From Loxodes magnus (lineage: Eukaryota > Ciliophora > Karyorelictea > Loxodida > Loxodidae): DNA of 64,000 nucleotides. Positions 49,146 to 62,371 of this stretch are shown here, piece after piece. A model generated the notes under the pieces. The model was not told the origin of the DNA and did not search any database. It was given only the letters and a program-made list of their open reading frames with translations. Both the position numbers and the translations under genes were made by a program. Location: the NCBI GenBank assembly GCA_946699065.1, contig CAMPDV010001520.1:57409-121408 (forward strand). The letters are read 5' to 3'. Numbering within the stretch: the stretch's first letter is position 1; every line of letters begins with the position of its first letter.

Positions 49146-51149
49146 AATAGTTGTATCACAATTTTTTGATGATGGTAATTTTTGTAATTATGCCTTATAT
49201 CTGATAATTAATAATTGGATCTTTCTGGTGTTCTACTTGTTGAGGTTTGTTGATTTCTAGTATTGAAAATGTTATTGATTTTAGCATGGTGTATATTTTG
49301 ATTTATAGACAATAAATATTAAATTAATGATTTTTACTAAATCAATTTAATTTTTTTACTAATATTATTATTTTTCTTCTAATTTTAGTTCAAAAATCTA
49401 AATTTAAAATAAGTACCTTTCATTATGTTAATAGATTTAATCTAGTTCAAATTTATAAAAATTAAGGATATTTAAAAAAATTTAGTTTTATAAATTAAAA
49501 AGAGTAATTTATTAGTAACATTATAAAAATATAATTATAATTAACAATTGTATCATTTTAAAAAACTATTATTCAAATTATGTCTTAATTATACATTTTT
49601 TTAGCTCACATCATTGTGCACAAAGCATAAACTTCAAATTATATCAAACCTTTATATTTTTAAATCATAGATATTCAATTACTATATTCACATTTAGAAT
49701 TAATCAATATCCAAATTCTTAAATTTATCTTCTATTCAAAAATTCCTTAAACAAATCAAAAAACTAACCAAGTCTTTATTAGTGGATCAACAGATATTTC
49801 ATAAGTTCTAACTTGAAACATTTTAACTTTTTTTGCTAATTAATATGTTTTTTCACTCATCTATTTGTTAAATATTTATATTCAATTTATTTAACAAAGA
49901 AAAAATACATTTTTAGTTATAATTTTTAGCAATTCTCAATTCATAAATATACATATCAAATCATTAATTGTCTTTTTATTACATTATCTTTACCTATATT
50001 AATATATAACTAAATTCATCAATTCTTATTTTAAAAAAAACTAAACATTCTATCAAATCACTAATAGGATCAATATTTCAAAACCATTATTCAAATATAT
50101 ATCCAATATTTACTATTAAAACACTAACCTTTTCATCTTTCTAAATTCTTACCAAAAACAATAAATTAATCTTATAACTATTTTTAAATATTAAACATCC
50201 TCTAATACTTATTATCTAATAATTTTTAACTTTATCATTATTTTTATTTTTATTATCATTTTTTGAGCCTAAATAATTAAATTAAAAAAAAATTCAGTAC
50301 GAAAAAATCTTCTTTAGTATAAAATGCTGAACAAAAAGTGAAATTATTTTTTTAGTTTAAAAATAATTAAAAGTGAATATAAAAAACTTTCTTAGACATA
50401 TTATATTCAAGTTTTTAAAATTTTCTTTTTATTTTCACAAAATCTTTATAATTTCTTTTGAATTAAAAATGAAATTTTGATTTTCAAGTTTTCTAACACA
50501 TAACATTAAAAAAATTTTATTTTTTAACTTGTCGATTTCTCAACTATAAAATAATTTTTATACACTTTTAATTTCCAAAAAATTAAGAATTTTTTAATTA
50601 TTTTAAAACCTTTAAAAAATTTAAATAAAAGAATTCGCACATTCTCTTTAAAACTTTTCGAATTATATAATAAAAAGCATATCAATTTATACTTTGTATT
50701 GAAAAATAAAATTTAACTCTAACATAAAAGTAAATTTTTCTCTTTTTTATTAAATTAAAAAACCTTAAAATATTATTCTCTTATTTGCATATAATATATA
50801 AACATTTTTTTAGTTTTAAATATATATTTTTCCAAAACTAATTTTTAATATATTTAAACTATTTTTTTTCAAATATTTTTAAAATTTTAACTTCTTCATA
50901 TTCATATTTAGACTTAAAATAACAGGAAATAAATCAATTCGAAAACTTTTTGGCATTACTTAAAATTTTAATTAAAAAAAATTATATAAATACACAGCAC
51001 TCTTTACATTTTTGAAATGTTATTATGACTTGCATCTCTTTATCCAGTTTTAATTTTATTATTCCGTTAAATAAAGACCTAACTTGTGCTAATTGATAAG
51101 TTAAAAAAAAGAAAATGTTTGTAAATGTTTTATGCAAAATTTAATTAAA

Positions 51150-52110
51150 AAAATCAATATCTAATTAACCAAATAGCTAAATTAGCCAAATTAACCAAAT
51201 TGACCAAATTAACCGAATTAACTGAATTGACAAAATTATACGAATTAACCGAATTAACCGATTTAACCGAATTAAATAAAGCAACTAAATTAACCAAAAT
51301 GAACAAATTAACCGAATTAACCAAATTAACCAAATTAATCGAACTAACCAAATTAATTGAATTCACTAAGTGACCAAAAATAAACAAATTAGCCGAATTG
51401 AACGAATTAGCCAAATTAACCAAATTAACCAAATTAACCAAATTGAGTAAATTAACAAAAATAAACAAATTAACCGAATTAACCAAATTAACCTAAATAA
51501 ACAAATTAGCCAAATTAACCAAATCAACTGAATTTTACGAATTAACCAAATTAACAAAATAAACCGAATTAACTGAATTAACCAAATCAACCAAATTTTA
51601 CGAATTAACCAAATTAACCAAATTAACCGAATTAACTGAATTAACAAAATTAACCAAATAAACCGAATTAACTGAATTAACCAAATTAACCAAATTTTAC
51701 GAATTAACCAAATTAACTAAATTAACCAAATTAACCAAATTTTACGAATTAACCAAATTAACCAAATTAACCGATTTTACGAATTAACCAAATTAACCAA
51801 ATAAACCGAATTAACTGAATTAACCAAATTAACCAAATTAACCGAACTAACCAAATTAATTGAATTCACTAAAGTGACCAAAATAAACAAATTAGCCGAA
51901 TTGAACGAATTAGCCAAATTAACCAAATTAACCAAATTAACCAAATTGAGTAAATTAACAAAAATAAACAAATTAACCGAATTAACCAAATTAACCTAAA
52001 TAAACAAATTAGCCAAATTAACCAAATCAACTGAATTTACTGAATTAACCAAATTGACCAAATTAACCGAATTAACCAAATTAAACGAATTAACTAAATA
52101 AAAAAATGAT
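51150..52110. repeat. Satellite of AATTAACCA-type 9-bp units with higher-order duplication
   Basis: About 100 copies of a 9-bp unit (AATTAACCA, AATTAACCG, AATTAACTG and variants). A block of more than 150 bp with distinctive variants (containing GAATTCACTAA and TAAACAAATTAGCCGAATTG) occurs at about 51340-51510 and again at about 51845-52030, a higher-order repeat of roughly 506 bp. On the minus strand the unit encodes Leu-Val-Asn repeats; I take this as a by-product, not a gene. Confidence 0.85.
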
Positions 52111-52880
52111 TTAAAAAGTATAAAATTTTCAAAAAGCTCTTTTATTTAAATTTAATAGATTTAAAAATATAAAACTAATTAAAGATAAAAAATAACTTAA
52201 ATAGCTTTATAAAATAGTATAATTAATTAAAATCATAATTGATTGTATTTTGTGTTTCAATTTTATAAAATAAGTAAACTTAGGCTTTATAAACTGGATA
52301 TTTTTTCTATTAATACTATTTAATAGTTTTAAGGTTTAAATTCTTACTTTTATAGCCATCTTTAGCAATAAAGAATCTACACACTGATATTAGGAATTGG
52401 CGCTGTGCTTGAATAAAAATAGAGGATTGCGTTTAAGGTGATTTGTTAGGTTTAAAGTATAATAATTGATATATTAAATTTTGGTTAATTAGGTGTATTT
52501 AAATGATATTTGGAAAGTTGTATAGTAGTGAGTTAAAAAAATATAGTTAGAGCATGAGGAAAATAAATGATAATTAAGGTTCTAGGTTGTCTACAATTAT
52601 AAATGATAAAATTTATCAAGCATCATAAGTTAAATTAAATTTTATCAATAAATATATATATTTTATTATATTTGCTATTTTCATTAAATATATAAAACAA
52701 CATAAATAAACTACAATAAAAACACTTCTAATGCTCACAAATAAAGCTAATAATTGTTTATTATATACTTATAACCAACCTTTGAATACTCAAATAATCA
52801 TTCTATCATTATATCTGATACTAATATAAACGTATAAAAAGAATAATTATTAATATTTTTTAAAGATTTAAATTAATAAG
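52110..52880. other. AT-rich spacer in copy C
   Basis: No gene recognised; it corresponds loosely to the microsatellite and 3' spacer of other copies. Confidence 0.4.
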
Positions 52881-53239
52881 ATTCATAATTAAGTATATAG
52901 TTAGCCTCCTTATTTATCACTAAAGTAAATCAACACCACCTTTATTTATATTAATCCACAAACTTACCCCCTTATTTTTTTAGATATTAACTTGCATTCT
53001 ATTATAATAAAAAATAAATATGTTACCCACCTAAAATTAAAATAATCATAAACAAATTACAATCTATAAATGGAAGATATTCTATAAACTTTCTTACATC
53101 AAAATTAATTAAATTCCAATTACATTATATATTGGATTATTCAAATCAAATTACCTCTAATATTGTAAAAAGTACAATCACTTTTACCAACTTTAAACAT
53201 ATGTCAAATTTTAAATTACTCACTTATTAGAATTTTAAA

Positions 53240-53425
53240 TATTTACTTTATTGGTCCATACAATATTAAATGTCAACTTACATCCTATGTGTAAAAAATC
53301 TTTAATGTCAACTTACTTCCTGTGTTTTAAGACAATATTTTTAAATAAACCTACCTATATTAAAAATAAACTTTAGAAATGTGTCCTACATCCATTAATA
53401 ACATTATTTATTTTAAACTTACCAT
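53240..53425 (-). other. Reduced mini-intron / micro-exon chain, copy C
   Basis: On the minus strand, after the triplet ATG (53423-53425), come an intron-like segment, the triplet GAT, a longer GTAGGACAC...ATATAG intron, then GTAGGT...CACAG, the triplet GAA, GTAAGT...CACATAG, the triplet GAT, and GTAAGT. The unit bodies have diverged from those of A, B and D, yet GAA and GAT appear in the same order as at the start of the copy A array. One 3' splice site (before the first GAT) lacks AG. Confidence 0.5.
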
Positions 53426-53451
53426 CTACATATTATTATTATTTTTAAAAC

Positions 53452-54330
53452 CATTTCCATTACAGCTATTACCCATCATATTATAAGATCGTCTAGTTTC
53501 ATTCTAACTCATTATTATTCTTAACCATCTTCAATCACCATGAGTATAACTTATTATATCATGCTCTTTAGTTACTCTTAGTAGTATCTTATTTAACTGC
53601 TAGATTCACATATTTATAATTCGGTGATATCGATATTTAGATTTCTTTTATTTAAGACCTTTGTCGGTTAAGATTAGGAAGCTTTCTCTTAGGTACTTTA
53701 ATAAATTTTTAACTTAATATTTTAAGAAGCATTTATAGCTAGACTTACTACTAACTTTATTAAACTTATATTTACATACTTTGAAGCTCATTCAACTAGC
53801 ATGTATGCTATTTTCTTTCCTGCAATAAACTTTTGATCTATTTGGTAAATTAGATCTCTCCTATTATAAATTGATAATTTACTAACTTAACTCCCGATTG
53901 TATGAAAGATGATTATTGTTAAGCTTAGTAAGTAAATAAATTTGGCTTCTACGTATTAATCTAGTTTGTAGATGATTATGGTTTCTGTAAGTGTTATGTT
54001 TGTGTTTTTGATAGTAGTGTTTTTAGTGGTATAAAGATAAATTGCACTTATGGTTTTGTTTAAGAGTCTGTAACTGGTTGTAATGAATATTTATGGTTTT
54101 GATATAAATTTTGGAATTAAATCTCTTAGACTATTCCTTTAACTTATTTTTATAGTTTTATAATTTGAAGTTATTTTGTTACAAGATAGTATTTTACTGC
54201 TAGAACATTCTTTTACTCTATAATTCTATTACTTTCTAGTTGTGAGATATTTATATTCTTAAGTCATTCAACACCAAATCATCCAAATCATACTCATTAG
54301 TAGCTTAAAGTAATGTTTAAATCTATTCTT
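53452..54330 (-). pseudogene. B-type coiled-coil / UBL gene remnant, copy C
   Basis: The UBL end and part of the coiled coil are recognisable by alignment with copy B (for example around 53800-53900 against 16195-16300). The coiled coil contains a segment (53940-54100) with no counterpart in B, and the RING and B-box part is absent. It is truncated at about 54330. Confidence 0.55.
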
Positions 54331-54479
54331 TAATAAAAAAAGATGGACGAAATATAGAATTAACTAGTTTTTTAATGTGTCTCTTCTTTAATTAATTTCA
54401 AAAAAGCTAGAAATTCATAGGGAAAGCACAAACAGATGCAATAAACCTCCAAAAGATCTGGAGTTGCTATAAATTAAAT

Positions 54480-55320
54480 AAATAAACCTAATAATTAATT
54501 TATTAAGGTAACTACTTAAAAATTGTAGTCAAAAACCGGAAAACTAATTCATACGCGTTCAATTTAAACTACTTTAGAAACTCTCTTCAACGTGGGCATT
54601 AATCGTAATTAAAAAGTAAGACTCTATTCAGGAACTTCAACCACATCCAAAGCATCAATAAAGGTAACGATTAAATCTTTTAAGACTTAAAATGGAAGAA
54701 GCATGAAGAATTAAATAGGCAATATAAAGATACTAAAGTTGATACTGGACAATGAGAAAAAGCATTAAGAATACGCAGTACATGAACAAACTTTAAGCAG
54801 TACTATAAATATATCAAAAGACTAGAAGAGTATTAGAAAAAGCATGCTGCAATCTAGACTTTTTATTAATTATAAATCTAATCTTCCAACTGTGTGCTTA
54901 TAAGCCACCTTATTGGTGTCTCAAGTAATCTTACATAGTTCTTATTTAAAAACAGTCAGTGGTGTTTTAATGATTAGTTAAAGGAATTAAGCAATTAAAT
55001 AGAAAAGCTCAAGGATAAAATTAAAACAAAAGCAGTAAATAAGTCATTTACTTTATGGATATATTAGCACATAGCATAGAAGCAGAATGAGCATCTAAAC
55101 TAGGCAGCGCTAGTCTTTCGTTAATAATTCATCCAATTAAACGAAGACAAATGCATGAATTTCTTAGTTTTATAGGTGATGAAATGCTAATAATAAGCAT
55201 TAAAAAAGGAGAAGGGCATAGAGTAACCTCTTTAGTTAATGACTAAGAAAATATAAGCAAAAGTACTGGCAAAAACTGGATAGAGCGTATTATGAAAATG
55301 AAAGGAAGGTATAAAAAGAT
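54480..55320 (+). CDS. Possible unidentified helical protein
   Basis: The + strand frame reads YFRNSLQRG, TLFRNFNHIQSINKGNDQ, WKKHEELNRQYKDTKVDTG and LNQAALVFRQQFIQLNEDKC, with balanced Ala/Val/Glu/Lys content and about four TGA codons in 270. It has the look of an all-helical protein. No family is recognised, the start is unresolved, and the end lies somewhere after 55300. Confidence 0.35.
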
Positions 55321-55649
55321 AAATGGCCTAAAATAGACAAAGGATTAGGAAATGTTTGTAAAAATAAGAAATAATGGTAGAAATTGAATTCTAAAGATAT
55401 AGTTAAAATGGTAAATAAAGATATGCTTTGATGGTAGTAAAAAGAAGATAAAAGAGTAATTTTGGAATAATAGTAATGAATAATAGTATTAAATGTAAAA
55501 TAATGAAATTAGTGATAAAGCAATATTACTAATGCTGATAATAATATTATTTACCTTTAGCTTAAAATTAAACTGGTGACTTAAGAAATGTAATATAATG
55601 AATTAGTCTAATGAAAAGTGATTTACTTAATAAGATAATATGACTAATA

Positions 55650-56770
55650 GATAAGAAGCAATAATGAAATGCTAATTAATATAGCAAAATATGAACGAGA
55701 TATTTAAACTTTGATAAGTAACTAAGAAATATCAAAAGTATATTGTAAAACTTATATAAATAAAATGTATTAGAAATATAAACTATTATAGAATTATTTT
55801 TAGTCACTCAAAATCTGATATATATCACAAAAAAACTACCAAAATAACTAGTTTCATTACTTAAACTAACTTCTCCACTTATTACAGTAGCTAAATCATG
55901 AAATAATTAGTATAGTTTAAGAAATGTAATAGCAAAACTATGAGAATTAAGTAAATTCAATAGATGAACTATAATCTAATTAAGAGATTTAAATTGAAGC
56001 CAATGCTAATTAAAGCTAAGCTTAAATGATAGCAGCAAATAATTCATAATGATAAAACTTTAATAAAATTGAAATTTTACTAAACAGATCACTTTCTAAA
56101 TAAAACTAATAATAGAATACAACTAATACAACAAATTACCTAATAACTAATAATAACCTTAACTCATACTGTATCATTCTTAATATTCTATAAAACTAAA
56201 ATAACTTTATAGATACAAAGCTTAAATGCAAATCTTTTCATCTTTAATTACATTAGTAAACATTATCAATTATCAAATTAATATCACTTTTCTAAATTCA
56301 ATTCTATTCAAATCACCAAATTCAAATTATTAAACTATTATTTTCCAATCTAACATACAAAGGGAATTAGTAATTTTAGAAGAAGTAATATGTAAATTCA
56401 TAAACTTAAACATTATATGCAAATATTTAAACTAAAGATAGTATTATCTAAACAGATTATTTAAATCAATAATCAACAGTTCTTCTCTAAAATTTCTCAA
56501 ACTAATATAATCAAACAAGTTAATTTCAACCATTAATACCAACCATTCAATCTATTATAACATAATATAATAACTAATACTCTCAAGATTAACATTATAC
56601 TATACCATTAATATCATTACTTATATTTACAATACCCAAAATATCTTTATATTCCAGATAAAAAACACCACTTTTACAAATTTAATTCCAATTTTATAAT
56701 TATTTATTTAATTATCTACTATAACCTGAAAAAACCATTAATCAAACTAAACTTATTTTATTTACGCTAT
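55650..56770. other. AT-rich spacer, no gene seen
   Basis: No motif, repeat or RNA gene recognised. Confidence 0.45.
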
Positions 56771-56779
56771 CTATTATTA

Positions 56780-57535
56780 AAAAATGCAAACATTTCTTGT
56801 AAAAAGTCTCTTAGGATCCATCCCAATTTATTTTCGATTAGCAAAAAATGCTCTAAGAATTCAAAGCTATGTAATAGGAGAATTTTAAACTTTAAAGAAA
56901 CGTATAAGAGCTTGAAGGAAGAATCGCATACCTAATGTCTAACACATCAATACTAAAAAATGAAAATTCCTAACCAGTCAATCTGAGAATTGAACAAATG
57001 GAAGTCAAATTCAATCAATTAACAGAATAGACTGAAAGCTTATTTCTAAAATATAAAAAAAACAAATGATCCCATGGATGTGGAACTGAATACCCAGCCA
57101 GCAAAAATTCCGATAGTAAAGTATAGAAAGTAATGCTGGTATTGCAGGAAATGTGGTCACATTTAAGATATTACTGAAAATTCTTATAAAAATAAAAACT
57201 CGAAGCTTTGAGTTATGAAAATCCATAAATAATTTATACTTAACTCCTGAAGGATTATTATACAGAAAAACATGTACAAAGGAAAATGAACTCTTGAAGG
57301 ATATTGCATTTGCTCAATAAAGAAAAAATATTGAATATTTTGAATCGAACTCGATTGAAGCAAGATACCTTTAAGTAAAAAGGGTGAATGGATTACCTGC
57401 AAAATATGTATCCTAAGAAGATGAATCAGAAAAAAGATTTAAAATAGGATAATACTTAAGATAATTTTAAAATTTAAACTTTTTGATTAGTGGCAAACCA
57501 AATAAAGGTGTTGCCACGTAAATAAATAATGTTAT
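56780..57535 (+). mobile_element. Zinc-knuckle ORF1-like element with 3' hairpin
   Basis: The + strand carries a basic N-terminal part shared with 9190-9600, a zinc knuckle near 57135-57180 (CWYCRKCGHI), and at 57490-57517 a 3' hairpin with arms GTGGCAA and TTGCCAC followed by a short AAAT-rich tail. This is the organisation expected of a short non-LTR-type element without its own reverse transcriptase. Confidence 0.55.
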
Positions 57536-57539
57536 GTTA

Positions 57540-58180
57540 AGTTATATTATCTATATATTTGAATTAATGATAGTCTATGTTAATATTTAATAAAAATTTA
57601 AGCTGATTTATTAGGTTAATCTGGTAATGTCTATCTTAGTAAAGTATGTATTTAAATATAATGTTTATATAATTATTTATTAGTTTATAAATTTTAAGAT
57701 ATTTTAGTTGGAATCAATAATTATAAACATTTAAATATTTAACAACATTATTTCAAATTACTATCTAATTTTACTAACTACAGATATTAAAACTATACAA
57801 CATTTTAAATCACTAATTTCATTAACTATATTTAACAACTAATATACCAAAATATCAATCTTCAAATTACCTATTTATTCTTATACTTTAAATACTTCCA
57901 CATAAATATACTAAATATATGTGTGCACCAAAATACATACACACATTTTCAATCATCTCTACTTTTTATACATTTCCTTATAATAATTTGTAAAGAATAC
58001 AAATATAAGACACAATCTACTTAAACTAACCATTTATTTTTAATCAAATATCAGAAATATATTTTCAATTATATTAAGATTTTACAAAGAAAAAGAAATT
58101 AAATATTTTAAAAATCTATTAAAATTAAATAGAGTTAAAGATATAATTAAAATATAATTTTATAAGCGATGATAATAAGC
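57540..58180. other. AT-rich spacer
   Basis: No gene recognised; copy D of the large repeat begins near 58180. Confidence 0.4.
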
Positions 58181-58351
58181 AAGAAGACTTAAGAAACAAC
58201 ATGAGAAAAGAAATTTTATATTTTTTAAACATACACTTAAATAAAGTGATGTTTCTGAATAAAAAAGCTTCATTTAATAGCAATTTTATTAAAGTGAAAT
58301 AATTATAAATTTTATAGTTTTAGATATATTAATTTATTATATATAATTTTT

Positions 58352-58712
58352 AAAACCGCCATAGTTGTTAGAAGGTGAACAGCAAGGTCATCTTCATCAG
58401 AGGTTGGGGAAGTTAAGTACCCATAATTGACACATGTCGTCCTCTGCTTTGGTGATGCAATGAGACACAATCCTGCCATGTCCTTGGATCCTCCAGCAAG
58501 TATTAAAGATTACGAGTATTCTAAAATTATATCAGTATTGAACATTTTTATCAGTACTGAATAATTATATCAGTATTGAACAAGATTTATCAGCATCTGA
58601 TAATTTTATCAGTAACAAACATTCTTGTCAGTATGAAACATTTTTTTTAAAGAGGTGCGCACCAACGAGAGTGCTACGCGCTCTATAATCAAATTTATTT
58701 ATTTATTTATTA
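58352..58712 (+). mobile_element. 5S-rRNA-related SINE inserted in copy D
   Basis: About 360 bp absent from the matching site in copy B (near 11270). The head (about 58358-58435) resembles 5S rRNA in order: CCATA, GTGAAC-GC, ATCTTCATCAGA, and GGGGAAGTTAAGTACC, the last matching the 5S internal promoter (GGAAGYTAAG). A middle part has about six repeats of ATCAGTATTGAACAT type (58530-58640). The tail has hairpins (GGTGCGCACC; GAGAGTGCTACGCGCTCT at 58667-58684) and an ATTT-repeat end (58692-58712). 5S head, body and LINE-like tail is the plan of 5S-derived SINEs. Transcription by RNA polymerase III is inferred. Target duplication is unclear. Confidence 0.6.
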
Positions 58713-61700
58713 AAGATAAATCTCTGAATTAATCTTATTTAAATTATATTTAATATGAAATATAAGGTTATTTTATTATTTCTTATGATTTAATTAAATA
58801 TCTTGTACTTACTTTAAATAATATAAAACATTTATTCTTCTTTATATAGAATACTTATTTAAGATCTTTTATTTTATTCTTAAACAAATTTATTACTAAC
58901 CTCTTTAATTATTCGTTAAGTTAAAAAATTATTCCCCTTTTTTAATTTATAAATTCTAAAATTACTTAATGAATATTTTTTAAGAAATAAAATTTTATTT
59001 TTTATTTTTTTAAATACGACAAAATAAAATTTCTAAGAATTAAGAATCAACAAAATTGAAAAATTTGGCATAAAATGTTAGATTAAGATTTATTACTTTA
59101 TTTTATTTCTGAGTTTTTATAATTTATGATATTATATCAAAGTTATAGCTTTTTTATATTCAATTTTTATTAATTTATTAAAATAACCTTTTTTATATTT
59201 GTTTTCTTATCATTATTTTTATTTATCTTTCTTAATTTTTTGTTGTATATAATTAAAGCTTTTAAAAGATGTTTTTATTTATAATTGTTCATTTATTTCT
59301 CTTTTTATTATAATATTTTATTTTTATGCTTTTGTTTTACTTTAATATATTATGAGAGTCAATTCTTTAATGATTAAGCCTCCAATATTATTAATTATGT
59401 GTTTTAATCAGTTTAAATAATACAATTTCATCTTTTTATTTTTTTTATTTTGTTATATTTAATGCTATCTCATTCTGTAGTTTTACCTCAAACTTTCTTT
59501 TTTTGTTCTTAGCTAATATATTTATCTTATAAAAATGACTTATTCTGATGTAAAATTAACATATATTATTATTTTATAAAGATTAGTTTTAATAATGACA
59601 TTAATTAATTTTATTTAATAAGAATAATTAATTTTAAGTCTACACTTACAAATATAAATATTTCACAGGATTCTAAATTCAAAAATCTTTTAATTGTTGA
59701 AAACGGAGAAAACTTACAAGGAAGAAGTAAAAGGTGAGAAGTAAATAAGATTTATTAATAAATGATTAATTTAAGGTGTAATAAGAAAATGAAGTAACTA
59801 AAATTTTAAATTGTGATAATATCTCTAATCTTGGAGAGTTACCCGGTGTATTCCAAGATTTTGAAGAAAGTTTGTTTGAAAATGATCTGACTTTATAAGG
59901 GTAAGAAGTTTATGATTTTCGAATTTATATTCATTACTCAATGTATTCTCTGTTTGCAAAAACTGATTAGCAGTAAATCTGTTATAAACTATTTAAAATT
60001 TCATTAAGAAAAAGAAACATGATGAGAACTACTTTTCACAAACATTAAAAGTTAATACTTCATTGACTAAAAAAATTTACAAGCATCTTTTGACAAATAA
60101 AAAAAAAAATTCATAGCTATTAAGCAAACTACATTATTTTTAATTTAATTTAATTTAATCTTTTGGCAAATAAAGCATTTATAATAATAAACATTTTCAA
60201 AAACTTTTTAGTTAAAAAATGTAAATTTAAAATTACTAATTAACTTTTATTATGCTATGAGATTAAATCTACACAGAATAAGTTCAAACTTAAAAAATTA
60301 ACTTTATTTAAAATTTTATCTTATAAATAAAAAAAGTAATCTTTTTAGTAAAATTATAGAATAATTATTTTAAAATTAACATTTAAATTGTATGACTTGA
60401 AAAAATTATTCAGATTATCTTTGTATTAATTAGAAATTTAGAGCTAGTATTATCGTTCACTAAGCATAAATTTAAAATTATTTAAAACGAACGATCTAAA
60501 TTTTTTAATAAGTAGATATTAAATTATTATATTATTATTTGTTTAGAATTAATGAATATCAAAATAATAAATTTCATATCTTCAATTAAAAAATTAAATT
60601 ATTTTCTCAAATTAAAAAAATTAAACCTTTTAGTCTTTTATTAGTTGATCAACAGACATTCAAAAGATCTAACTTGTAAGATTTTAATTTCTTTATTATT
60701 TAATATATTATTTTCTCTCATCTCTTTGTTAATAATTTATAATTAATTTATTTTATGATGAAAAATAAATTTTTAATCATAATTTGTTTTTTAACATCTC
60801 TAAATTTCATAAATATACATGAAAAAATTAAATATTTTCTAATTGTCTTTTTATTAAATTTATAATCCTTACCTATAATAAATATCAAAAATAACAAAGT
60901 CAATAAATTCTTATATTAAAAAAGTAAAAATTGTATAAAATAAATCTATATTTATAAATATTTTTATTTTTTAATTTAGAGAGATATAATTAAAAAATTT
61001 ATGTAGATAAAATTATTTACTTATTAAAAATATATCTAAAAATATTTACTCTTTTTTAATATATATCTCCTTAAAAATTTTGTCCATCCTTAAAATTTCC
61101 CGAAGTGAAAATTCTGAGAAAAATAAGAAAGAAATTTTAAAAAATATTTTTTAATTACTAACTTCTCTAATACTTTTTATCTAAAAAATTTTATACTTCT
61201 AATGACTTTATCTTTATAAGAATATTTTTAAGCCTTAGCATTAAAATTTTAAAAATTTTTATTCCGTCCGAAAAATCTCTTGTAGTGTAAAACGCTTAGC
61301 AAAAAAACAAATTCTTTATTCTCATAATTTTTATACTATATAAAACCATTAATTTAAATATAAAACTATTACACATCCTTAAATTATTAAACGTAAAATC
61401 TTTAAAATAAATAATATAATAACTTTAAAAATAATAAAATTATAAAATTAAAATAATAAAATAATAATAATAAAATCAAAATTATAAAATTCTTTACTTT
61501 TACCTTCCTACCCTTATCCACGAAAAATTAACTTTTATTATCTAAAAAAAATACTTTTTACTCATTAAAAAAAATTAATACCTTTAACACTCTTTATACT
61601 CCCTATATCCTAAATTCTCTCGTCACTCTATCACTCTTATCACTCTTTATAACCAACTTTTATTAACTAACCATCCGAACACTTTCCACACACACTCTCA

Positions 61701-62371
61701 TTACATATTTTATTAAAATATTTTCATTTAAACTTATACCCAATCTTTCATATATAAATATATAAACTCATAAACTTCTAAAAATATTTACATATATAAA
61801 TATATACATATAAACATATAAACATATAAACAATATTAACATATTAACTCATAAACATATAGACATATATATACAAATATACATATATATAAATATATAT
61901 AGAAGAAGAAATCACTTTAATAAAAATATTTATGAAAACATATATATAAATATAAACATATAAACATTTATATATATAGTAATTAATTTAATTTTTTTAA
62001 TTAATAAGAGTTATTATTAAGTATATTGTTAATCACTATCACTATCAAATATCAGACTTCTTCATCACTAGAACCATGAAATTCTTACAACCTGAATTCA
62101 CATTAACAAACTCACCCCCTTATTTCACAAAACATACACTCTATAACATTATCTTTAAACTCATTTGTACCAACTTATATTAATTAAAACTTACCATCTA
62201 TTTAATTAAATCGTAAAAAGCAACCTTACATACTAATATTTACTCCAATTATTACACCCTAAAATTAATATCTAATTCTTAAATACCTCTTTCTAATATT
62301 GATTAAAATATATTACTTGAGTAAACTTATAAGCATATGTTAAATTGTATATTACCATCTGATCAGTAAAT

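Larger units (their letters stand above)
49540..54330 (-). repeat. Large dispersed repeat, copy C (diverged, truncated)
   Basis: 49540-50340 follows 12650-13520 of copy B, 52880-53640 follows the 3' part of the gene unit, and 53640-54330 follows the B-type coiled-coil coding part. The N-terminal RING part is missing. The mini-intron array is reduced to two units and a 9-bp satellite has expanded at 51150-52110. It is the most diverged copy. Confidence 0.65.

Noticed and set aside
51154-51989. Minus-strand frames of 70-110 codons with MVNSVNLFIF-type sequence
   Set aside because: They are translations of the 9-bp satellite; no start context or other support.
58355-58500. A functional 5S rRNA gene
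   Set aside because: Only the head and internal promoter region resemble 5S; the rest diverges and is joined to a SINE-like body and tail.
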